From JBQTIQ01 sp052387955 (GTDB lineage: Bacteria; Actinomycetota; Acidimicrobiia; Acidimicrobiales; JACDCH01), in the NCBI GenBank assembly GCA_052387955.1, contig JBQTIQ010000052.1, positions 1 to 53,935 on the forward strand: a DNA stretch of 53,935 nt. The letters are read 5' to 3'. The position numbers and the translations under genes are program-made. Of this stretch, positions 24,053 to 31,382 are shown in pieces; within the stretch, counting starts at the first letter, position 1, and each line of letters begins with the position of its first letter. Below the pieces are notes generated by a model. That model worked only from the letters and a program-made list of their open reading frames with translations. It was not told the DNA's origin and did not search any database.

Positions 24053-26908
24053 GTGCCCAGAGACGATTGGGACCTCGAGTCGTTGTGGGGGGACCCTCGC
24101 ACGCAGAGCCGTGACCTGAACGGACCGGCGGCACCCCGGGGGGCGGCTACCGGCGGGCCTACCCCGCGCCGCCGGCGGAACGCTGACGAAGGCCGGGGCC
24201 GACCGTCTCGCGCCGGTGCCAACCCGTCCGAGACGGCCCCGGCTCGCCCGGCCGATGAGGCCGGCGCCGCCGAGCGTCGCCGTGCGCCCGGTGCCCCCAC
24301 CGCCCGCCGCCGTGCCCTCGACGAGCCCGACCCGGACTCCGAGCGCAACCGGCTCGCTGCCTTCGAGCAGCTCGAGGCCGACTTCGACCGTCGGGTGGCA
24401 AGCCAGACCGACACCTCCCGGTCGGGGCGCCGTCGCCGAGCGTCGGCCTCCCCCGAGGTGCGCCCGGCCCGCCGGCCGGCCGACAGCGCTCCCCCCGCGT
24501 CGCGGGCCGCGGCTGTGACGCCCCCGGAACGGCCCCCCGCCCGACGACCGTCGGCCGATCCCGCCGTCGTCCCAACCGCTTCTGGTCGGGTCCCGGGCGG
24601 TGTCGGCGCCGAGGAGAGGCCCGGCCGCCGGGCTCCTGACGTCGCCGCCGTTCGGCCGCTCCCGGCCCCGCTGGTGCCCCCGGTGCAGGGCTCGGCAGCC
24701 GCGGCTCCGGCCCCGCCGGGCGGCCAGAGCGGCTCAGGACCCGAAGCGGGGGGCCCGAACTCGTCCCCACGGCGCATGTCGCGGCGCGAGCGCAAGGAAG
24801 CCGGGAAGGCCCCGGCCCTCCCGCCGGCCGCCCCGGCGGTGGCGTCCACCCCCGGACCGCCCCGGCGACCCCGGCTGCCGGCGACCGAGCCGGCGGCGTT
24901 GCCGACCCCCGAGCCCCGGCGCGGGCGATGGGGGCGTGCCGTCGACCACACCGACATCGCTGCCCCGGACCCGCTCGTCGTTCAGCGACGACGGGACTCG
25001 GGCGAGCCCAGCCCGGCGCGGGCCCCCCGCCCGACGGCCGAGCGCGGCGACATCGGCGCCACGAGAGCCGCGCCCTACGCCGAGCCGGACGCCGGACGGC
25101 GGCCCGCTCCCTCGAGCCCGCCGCCCGCCACCGTGCCGCCGAAGGGCCGACCGGCCGGCCTGGCCCCGCCACCCGCCCCCGCGGCCCCGGCGAGCCGGGC
25201 CCCATCCCCCCCCAGCCCCGCCAAGCCAGCGGCGCCTCCACGACGGGCCGAACGCCCCGCGGACAACCGCGGCGGGCGGCGCGAGGCCACCCGTACCGGC
25301 GGCGTCAGTGCGATCGTGCCCACGCCGCCGGCGCCCCGGCCGGCGGCCGCGGAGCCGATCGGACCAGTCGCGCCCGTAGCCGAGACGGCGCCTCGCCCGA
25401 CCACCGATCGACGGACCGGGCCCGAGCCGGGCCCTGCCGCGCTTCGATTGGCCAAGCCGATTGCGCCCGAGGCGATCGCGGTGCCGACCGAGCGCCGCTC
25501 GCCGGAAGATGCCCTTCCCGCGCTCATGAGGCTCCAGGAAAGCGATGCGCTCGCGCCCGTGGCGTGGGAGATCTTCGATTCCCCGGCGCCGGCGGCCAAG
25601 GTCGTCCCCGACCAGCTTCCGCCGGCGGCCAGGCCGGTTGACCGACCGGCGCCCGCTGGCTCCGCGCCCGGTCGCGGCCCGACCCTGGGTGACGCTCGGG
25701 TGCAGGCTCGCCCCGCGGGCCCGAGCCGACCGACACCTACCAGCCCCCGCCCCGATGTCCCGCTCGTCACCCCATCGGCGCGAGAGGCCCATAGCCGCGA
25801 CCGTGACACCCACGACGCCGTCCGGCGCCTGCGGGAACGGATCGAGGGCCAGGGCGCCGGCTCATCGGGCCGGCCGGGCGAGATCGTCCGCCCCGGCGCC
25901 GCCCGCCGAGGCGGTGCCGGCGGCCCCGGGTCCCCACCGGCACCCCCCGTCGGCGGGATGGCCTGGGCGCGCCGCTACTTCTTTCCCATCGGCCTCGTGG
26001 TCGTGCTGCTGGGCACCATCGTCGCCGGCATTGCCGGCGTCGGCTCGATGGCACGCATCTTCCATCCCGACAAGGACGTCGATGAGGCCGCCGTCGTCGT
26101 CGCCAGCGGCGACGAGCCGGCCGTCGAGGCCGAGCCGGTCACCGGCGTCGAAGTTCCGGACAGCTCGTTGCGCGCCGGAGGTACCTACGAGCTCGGCGAC
26201 TGCCTGACCTGGTCCGAGGTCCCTGGGGGCACTCGGTACGGGCCGATCATGGTCGTGCCCTGCGGCCAGCCCCACCGGCTCGAGGTCAGCGGCACCATCT
26301 CGCTCGACGGCCGCAACATCGGCTACCCCGAGGCCGTCGAATGGGACCGGTTGGAGCAGATCGACTGCAAGCGCATGAACGAGACCCTGCTCGGGTCGGA
26401 CCTCGTCGCCGACGGGCGCTGGATGGCCTCGAGCATCCGCCCGGTCAGGGCCGTCTGGGAGCAGGGTGACAAGACAATGGTCTGCGGCCTGGCCGAGCGT
26501 TCGCCCCAGGTGGGACCGGACCGGGTCGACCTTCCCTTCAGCGGGACCGTGGCCGACCTGGGCCAGACCACGCGCTCCGCGGTCGGGACCTGCGTGCTGG
26601 TCGACGCCGGCTCGGTTCCCTGCGCCAGTCCCCACGAGGTGGAGATCACCGGCGCCGTCGACTTGAGCGGCATCACCGCCACCGCCCCCGAGCCCGAGGA
26701 CACAGAGGGCTGGGAGGCGCTCGCCGGTCCGGACTGCCTGGCGCTGGCCGTCAACTACATGGGCCGGGCACCGAGCGGCGACGTTCGATCGGGCTGGATC
26801 CCGGTCGACCAGCAGAGCTGGGCTGCCGGCCAGCAGACCGTGACGTGCACCGTCGGGCGCTACCTCGACGGCGAGCTCGTCGCTCGTACCGGCTCACTCC
26901 GGCGCTGA
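24053..26908 (+). CDS. Large disordered single-pass membrane protein with septum-formation domains
   Basis: 951 residues. The first 635 or so are an Ala/Pro/Arg-rich, probably disordered cytoplasmic region. One helix follows at about 642-664 (FFPIGLVVVLLGTIVAGIAG). The exterior part carries two Cys-pair modules: GDCLTWSEVPGG to VPCGQPHRLEVSGTI (about 715-750), and GTCVLVDAGSVPCASPHEVEITGAV (about 845-870). The pattern C...VPC..PH..EV matches the septum-formation (Septum_form) family of actinobacteria. GTG 24053 is chosen because GAGGTGAG lies just before it; GTG 24044 and an earlier frame are possible. A division-site or envelope role is suggested by family only. The size of the disordered arm is unusual. 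Confidence 0.8.
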   Translation: MPRDDWDLESLWGDPRTQSRDLNGPAAPRGAATGGPTPRRRRNADEGRGRPSRAGANPSETAPARPADEAGAAERRRAPGAPTARRRALDEPDPDSERNRLAAFEQLEADFDRRVASQTDTSRSGRRRRASASPEVRPARRPADSAPPASRAAAVTPPERPPARRPSADPAVVPTASGRVPGGVGAEERPGRRAPDVAAVRPLPAPLVPPVQGSAAAAPAPPGGQSGSGPEAGGPNSSPRRMSRRERKEAGKAPALPPAAPAVASTPGPPRRPRLPATEPAALPTPEPRRGRWGRAVDHTDIAAPDPLVVQRRRDSGEPSPARAPRPTAERGDIGATRAAPYAEPDAGRRPAPSSPPPATVPPKGRPAGLAPPPAPAAPASRAPSPPSPAKPAAPPRRAERPADNRGGRREATRTGGVSAIVPTPPAPRPAAAEPIGPVAPVAETAPRPTTDRRTGPEPGPAALRLAKPIAPEAIAVPTERRSPEDALPALMRLQESDALAPVAWEIFDSPAPAAKVVPDQLPPAARPVDRPAPAGSAPGRGPTLGDARVQARPAGPSRPTPTSPRPDVPLVTPSAREAHSRDRDTHDAVRRLRERIEGQGAGSSGRPGEIVRPGAARRGGAGGPGSPPAPPVGGMAWARRYFFPIGLVVVLLGTIVAGIAGVGSMARIFHPDKDVDEAAVVVASGDEPAVEAEPVTGVEVPDSSLRAGGTYELGDCLTWSEVPGGTRYGPIMVVPCGQPHRLEVSGTISLDGRNIGYPEAVEWDRLEQIDCKRMNETLLGSDLVADGRWMASSIRPVRAVWEQGDKTMVCGLAERSPQVGPDRVDLPFSGTVADLGQTTRSAVGTCVLVDAGSVPCASPHEVEITGAVDLSGITATAPEPEDTEGWEALAGPDCLALAVNYMGRAPSGDVRSGWIPVDQQSWAAGQQTVTCTVGRYLDGELVARTGSLRR

Positions 26909-26937
26909 GCGACCGGTACGCCGCGTAGCCCTGCGAG

Positions 26938-27429
26938 CTACGACCGGAACCGGCGGGCCAGCAGGGTCATCTCGACCGCGGCGAACACCGCCTGCTCACC
27001 GGCGTTGTGGTGGCCCGGTCCGAGCGAACGCGCCAGCGCCTGGTCAAGGTCCTCGGTGGTGAGCACGCCGAAGCCGACCGGCACACCGGTGCCCAGTTGC
27101 ACCTGCTGGAGGCCCGAGGCGCACTGACCGGCCACGTAGTCGAAGTGGGCGGTCTCGCCTCGGATCACGCACCCGAGGCACACCACCGCGTCGACACGCC
27201 CCGAAGCGGCCACCACCTGCGCCGCCAGTGGGAGCTCGAACGCTCCCGCCACCCACTCGGTGACCTCGGCCGTGCTCCCGCACCGTTCGAGTCCCCGGCG
27301 GGCTCCTTCGAGCAGCCGGACTGTGACATGGGAGTTGAAACGGGCGCAGAGAAGGGCGACCCGCAGCGCGGTCCCGCCGATGGCGGGCGCCGGCACCGCA
27401 TCGTCCGCACCCTTTACGTCGGAAGCCAC
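26938..27429 (-). CDS. ribH: 6,7-dimethyl-8-ribityllumazine synthase
   Basis: Condenses ribitylaminouracil with dihydroxybutanone phosphate to lumazine, the penultimate riboflavin step. 163 residues: ARFNSHVTVRLLEGA, VAGAFELPLAAQ, CLGCVIRGETAHFDYV and HHNAGEQA (substrate loop). Typical length. Last gene of ribD-E-BA-H, 31 bases after ribBA and convergent with the septum-domain gene. Confidence 0.96.
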   Translation of the reverse strand: MASDVKGADDAVPAPAIGGTALRVALLCARFNSHVTVRLLEGARRGLERCGSTAEVTEWVAGAFELPLAAQVVAASGRVDAVVCLGCVIRGETAHFDYVAGQCASGLQQVQLGTGVPVGFGVLTTEDLDQALARSLGPGHHNAGEQAVFAAVEMTLLARRFRS

Positions 27430-27460
27430 CCTGGGCCTCAGGGCCGCGGCGCGACGGCGG

Positions 27461-28672
27461 TCACGGCAGCCCGCCGAGCAGGTGCCCCATGCGCTCGCGC
27501 TTGGTACGGAGGTAGTCCTCGTTGTGGGGGTTGGGGGCGATCTCGAGCGGGACCCGTTCGACGATCTCGAGGCCGAAGCCTTCCAGCCCGCCGTACTTGG
27601 CCGGGTTGTTGGTCATGACCCGCATGGTGGTGACGCCCAGGTCCACCAGGATCTGGGCCCCGATCCCGTACTCACGGCTGTCGGCCGGCAGACCCAGTTG
27701 GAGGTTGGCGTCGACGGTGTCGTGGCCTTCCTCCTGGAGCCGATAGGCGCGGATCTTGTGGCCCAGGCCGATCCCCCGGCCTTCGTGGCCCCGCAGGTAC
27801 ACGACGGCGCCGAGGTCCTCGCTGGCCACCGTGGCCAGCGCGGCCGCCAGCTGAGGGCCGCAGTCGCAGCGCAGGGACCCGAACACGTCGCCGGTGAGGC
27901 ACTCGCTGTGGACCCGCACCAGGACGTTCTCGGCGCCCTCCAGCTCACCGCGAACGAAGGCAAGATGCTGCTCGCCGTCGAGCACCGACTCGAACACGAT
28001 GCAGGTGAACTCGCCGAACTCGGTCGGGATGCGGGCCTCCGCCACCCGCCGTACCAGCTTTTCGTGCTTGCGTCGGTAGCGGATCAGCTCTGCGATCGAG
28101 ATCAGCAACAGACCGTGTTGGTCGGCGAAGCGCTCGAGCTCCGGGGTGCGGGCCATCCCCATCTTCTTCTCGTCGACGATCTCGCACAGCACTCCGGCCG
28201 GGTACAGCCCGGCCATGCGAGCCAGGTCGACCGCAGCCTCGGTGTGACCGGCGCGCTTGAGCACGCCGCCGGGCCGAGCCTCGAGGGGCAGCACGTGACC
28301 AGGGCGGGCGAGGTCACCGGGCCGGGTCCGGGGATCGACGAGCGCGGTGATGGTCGCGGCCCGGTCGATGGCGGAGATGCCGGTGGTGGTGCCGTGGCGG
28401 TAATCGACGGTGATGAGGAAGGCGGTCCGCTGGCTCTCGGTGTTCTGGGCCACCATCGGCGGCAGGTCGAGCTCACGGGCGCGCTCGGGCGTGATCGGGG
28501 CGCAGATGTAGCCCGACGTGTGGTGGAGGAAGAACGCGATCTTCTCGGGGGTGGCGAACTCCGCCGCCATGATCAGGTCGCCCTCGTTCTCGCGGTCCTC
28601 GTCGTCGACGACGACCACGATCTCGCCCCGGGCGACGGCGTCGACGGCGTCGGTGATGGCGGCGAAGGCCAT
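27461..28672 (-). CDS. ribBA: Bifunctional DHBP synthase / GTP cyclohydrolase II
   Basis: Supplies both riboflavin precursors. Residues 1-205 or so are the 3,4-dihydroxy-2-butanone-4-phosphate synthase (DDEDRENEGDL at 23-33, TSGYICAPITPER, RAGHTEAAVDLARMAG). The rest is GTP cyclohydrolase II with the zinc cysteines in SECLTGDVFGSLRCDCG and LRGHEGRGIGL. 403 residues, usual for the fused enzyme, and both active sites look intact. It sits between ribE and ribH. Confidence 0.97.
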   Translation of the reverse strand: MAFAAITDAVDAVARGEIVVVVDDEDRENEGDLIMAAEFATPEKIAFFLHHTSGYICAPITPERARELDLPPMVAQNTESQRTAFLITVDYRHGTTTGISAIDRAATITALVDPRTRPGDLARPGHVLPLEARPGGVLKRAGHTEAAVDLARMAGLYPAGVLCEIVDEKKMGMARTPELERFADQHGLLLISIAELIRYRRKHEKLVRRVAEARIPTEFGEFTCIVFESVLDGEQHLAFVRGELEGAENVLVRVHSECLTGDVFGSLRCDCGPQLAAALATVASEDLGAVVYLRGHEGRGIGLGHKIRAYRLQEEGHDTVDANLQLGLPADSREYGIGAQILVDLGVTTMRVMTNNPAKYGGLEGFGLEIVERVPLEIAPNPHNEDYLRTKRERMGHLLGGLP

Positions 28673-28728
28673 CAGCGCTGCCCGGAGGACCGGTACCGAG
28701 GGGCGAGGGGCCAGCAGGCGTTCGGCAT

Positions 28729-29304
28729 CTAGTGGCGATCATTCCAGGCGAGGAGCCGTTCGATGTACTTGGCCGTGATGTCGACCTCGAGGTTCAGGGG
28801 GTCGCCGACGCCCTTGTGGCCCAGCGTCGTCACCGCCGCCGTGTGAGGGATCACCGCCACCGTGAACCCGTCGGCGAGCACGTCGACCACGGTGAGGCTG
28901 ACCCCGTCGACCGTCACCGAACCCTTCTCCACGACGTAGCGCATCAGGCCGACGTCGCCAGCGGTGACCCGGAGGTCGGGCGCGGGCTCGACGATCCGGC
29001 CCACGCCATCGACGTGGCCCTGCACGAGATGGCCGCCGAGGCGGTCGGCGAGACGCACCGGCCGTTCGAGGTTGACCGGGTCGCCGGCGCCGAGCGCCCC
29101 GAGGGCGGTGCGGTGATAGGTCTCGTCGGTGACGTCGGCTTCCCACCAATCGTCTCCCCAGGCGACAACGGTCAGGCAACAGCCGTTGACCGCGATCGAG
29201 GCCCCTGGAGCGACATCGCCCAGCACCCGCTCGCAGCCGATGCGCAGACGGGACCGTTCCCGCGACCGCACCGTGCCGAGCTCCTCGACTATCCCGGTGA
29301 ACAC
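28729..29304 (-). CDS. ribE: Riboflavin synthase alpha chain
   Basis: Dismutates two lumazines to riboflavin. 191 residues with two lumazine-binding barrels: FTGIVEELGTV at the start, NGCCLTVV, then GGHLVQGHVDGVG and a second VDGVSLTVVDV. GTG 29304 has AGAGGA six bases before it and begins right at the conserved V/MFTGIVEE; the longer ATG start (29328) would add a non-conserved MDRPERTL. Product of the standard rib operon. Confidence 0.95.
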   Translation of the reverse strand: MFTGIVEELGTVRSRERSRLRIGCERVLGDVAPGASIAVNGCCLTVVAWGDDWWEADVTDETYHRTALGALGAGDPVNLERPVRLADRLGGHLVQGHVDGVGRIVEPAPDLRVTAGDVGLMRYVVEKGSVTVDGVSLTVVDVLADGFTVAVIPHTAAVTTLGHKGVGDPLNLEVDITAKYIERLLAWNDRH

Positions 29305-29464
29305 CAGTGTCCTCTCAGGCCGGTCCATCGAGGACCTTCGGCGCAGGCCGAGCGTCGCTGGCCGGGACGAGGACGAGCCAAGGCGGGCCCCCTGGTGAGG
29401 ACGAGGACGCAGCGAGCGGCGGTCGGGCTCGTCGAAATCCCGGTACGACCGGCCTGACAGGGCA

Positions 29465-30496
29465 CTATTCCTCCTCGGGGACGGAGGTGGCTGGGGCGAG
29501 GGGCTCGACGTCGATGCGCAGGTCGCCGCCGACCGCGGCCACCGCGACCACCCGGCCTCGCCACACGTCCGCCATCGTGGATGCGCCGGCGCCGGCCAGT
29601 ACAGGCCGGCCGTCGTCGCCGCCGAGAAGGGCCGGCGCCAGGTACACGACGTAGCGGTCGACGAGCCCGCGGCGGTGGAAGTCGCCGGCGACCGTCGGGC
29701 CGCCTTCGACCAGGACCTGCACCTTGCCTCGCCGTCCGAGCTCGTCGAGCAGCGCGTCGAGGGGCCCGTCGTGTTCGAGGCAGGGCCGGGCCCTGGCGTT
29801 CTCGGGGGCGCGGCCGAGCACCACCCGCAAGGGCTGCACCGCCGGTGGCGTCCCCGAGCGCACCGTCAGCTCGGGGTCGTCGGCCCGGACCGTGCCCGCG
29901 CCTACGACGATGACGTCGCTCTCGGCCCGCAACCGGTGGGCGTCGGCCCGGGCGGCGTCCCCGGTGATCCACCGGCTGGTGCCGTCGGGAGCGGCCGTGC
30001 GCCCGTCGAGCGAGGCGGCCAGCTTCAGCACCACCCATGGCCGTCCGGTCCTGCGGTGCTTGAGGTAAGGGGCGAGCTGATGGGCCACGGTGTCGGCCCC
30101 GACCCCGACGTCGACCGCGACCCCGGCGTTGCGCAAGCGGTCGATGCCGGTCCCGGCGACCCGGGCATCGGGGTCCTCGATGGCCACCACGACCCGGCCC
30201 ACGCCCGCCGCCACCAACGCGTCGGCGCACGGCCCGGTACGGCCGTGATGGGAGCAGGGCTCGAGGGTGACCCACACGGTGGCGCCGTTGGTGTCAGCGC
30301 CACCGGCGGCGGCCGCCCCGAGGGCGACGACCTCGGCGTGAGGCCCCCCGGGGGGACGGGTGGCCCCGTCGAAGAGCGCCCCGTCGGTCGTGCGCACCGT
30401 ACAGCCGACCCATGGGTTGGGCGCCGCCGACGCGCGCACGCCGGCGGCCAGCGCAACCGCCCTGGCCATCATCGCCTCGTCGTCGGGCGCCCTCAT
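29465..30496 (-). CDS. ribD: Bifunctional pyrimidine deaminase/reductase
   Basis: Deaminates and then reduces the pyrimidine intermediate of riboflavin synthesis. From ATG 30496, 343 residues: the zinc deaminase site GGPHAEVVAL (His53) with EPCSHHGRTGPC (Cys81, Cys90), then the reductase domain (LKLAASLDGRTAAPDGTSRWITG, LVEGGPTVAGDF). A longer frame to 30586 is only translated family-1 repeat. It is separated from ribE by 160 bases without a gene or recognisable riboswitch, and preceded by the triple repeat array. Confidence 0.95.
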   Translation of the reverse strand: MRAPDDEAMMARAVALAAGVRASAAPNPWVGCTVRTTDGALFDGATRPPGGPHAEVVALGAAAAGGADTNGATVWVTLEPCSHHGRTGPCADALVAAGVGRVVVAIEDPDARVAGTGIDRLRNAGVAVDVGVGADTVAHQLAPYLKHRRTGRPWVVLKLAASLDGRTAAPDGTSRWITGDAARADAHRLRAESDVIVVGAGTVRADDPELTVRSGTPPAVQPLRVVLGRAPENARARPCLEHDGPLDALLDELGRRGKVQVLVEGGPTVAGDFHRRGLVDRYVVYLAPALLGGDDGRPVLAGAGASTMADVWRGRVVAVAAVGGDLRIDVEPLAPATSVPEEE

Positions 30497-30526
30497 TCCG
30501 GGCCACGGTAGGGGATTGTTGGTCGC

Positions 30527-30800
30527 GTTCCCCGGCCACGCAGGCCGCGCGTAGCCGCGCCTCCGCTGGCGCTCCGGCGCTCGCATCGGCGGCGAAAGAC
30601 AATGAGAGCCCGGCCGTGTTCCCCGGCCACGCCGGCCGCGCTCGACCGCGCCGGCGATGGCGCCCCGGCGCTCGCATCGGCGGCAGACGACAATGAGATA
30701 CCCGGCGGCGTTACCCGGCCACGCCGGCCGGGCTCGACCACGCCGGCGATGGCGCCGTGGCGGTCGCGTCGGTGGCGATGGCGATGAGGCGTCCGGGCCG
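30527..30800 (+). repeat. Family-1 tandem array, three units of about 91 bp
   Basis: Units start at 30527, 30618 and 30710. Each opens GTTCCCCGGCCACGC (third: GTTACCC), passes through GCGCTGGCGC or GCGATGGCGC and GGCGCTCGCATCGGCGGC, and ends in GACAATGAGA in the first two. The third unit is the most diverged. The array fills the gap between ribD and the MoaB-like gene and overlaps no supported gene. Confidence 0.9.
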
Positions 30801-30858
30801 GCCGCTCCGGCACCACGTACCGAGGCCCGGTCTCATGGCCAGCGACGCGTAGGCGACG

Positions 30859-31329
30859 TCAGTGGGGGTGCCCGCCGGCCAGGAGGGACAGGGCGTGAGG
30901 CACCACGTCGAGCACGGCGCCGAGCGTCTCGACCGCGCCCGAGGTCGAACCGGGGGTGTTGACGACCAGCGCCTGGCCGACGGTGCCGGCGACCGCTCGG
31001 GACAGCCGTCCCAGGGGGTTGACCAGCCGCATCGCTTCGGCCAGGCCCGGCGCCTCTCGTTCGAGCACGGCGCGGGTGCCTTCGGGGGTGAGGTCGCGGG
31101 GGCCGAAGCCGGTGCCGCCGGTCGTCACGATCAGGCCGGCGAAACCGTCGGCCATCGTTCGCAGGCCGGCTGCCACCGAGTCGGTCCCGTCGGCCACGAC
31201 GCCACGATCGACCACCGTGAAGCCAGCGGCGACGAGCGCCCCGGCCACCGCTGGGCCCGACCGGTCCTCCCGGGAACCGGCGACGACCCCGTCCGACACG
31301 ACCAGTATCTTCGCCCTCAGTTCGGTCAC
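30859..31329 (-). CDS. MogA/MoaB-family molybdopterin-biosynthesis protein
   Basis: 156 residues of the molybdopterin-adenylyltransferase fold: KILVVSDGVVAGSREDRSGP at the N-terminus, GLIVTTGGTGFGPRDLTPEG (TTGGTG substrate loop) and VNTPGSTSGAVE. Members adenylate molybdopterin (MogA) or play less certain roles (MoaB). No other molybdenum-cofactor genes are in view, so the choice between MogA and MoaB is open. It starts 53 bases after the helicase stop on the same strand. Confidence 0.9.
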   Translation of the reverse strand: MTELRAKILVVSDGVVAGSREDRSGPAVAGALVAAGFTVVDRGVVADGTDSVAAGLRTMADGFAGLIVTTGGTGFGPRDLTPEGTRAVLEREAPGLAEAMRLVNPLGRLSRAVAGTVGQALVVNTPGSTSGAVETLGAVLDVVPHALSLLAGGHPH

Positions 31330-31382
31330 AGCGAAGCATTCTGGCGTTCACGCTGGAGCGAAGCGACGCCCAGAGCAGACCA

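Noticed and set aside
30527..30800. CRISPR array
   Set aside because: Units are about 91 bp, contiguous and diverging along their whole length, with no short repeat/unique spacer pattern and no cas genes.
29305..30860. FMN riboswitch for the rib operon
   Set aside because: None of the conserved FMN-aptamer segments is visible upstream of ribD or ribE; repeats fill the region.
31330..31382. Terminator between the helicase and the MoaB-like gene
   Set aside because: The stem (TCTGGGCGT with ACGCCAGA) needs a bulge and a long loop and has no T-tract; too weak to call.
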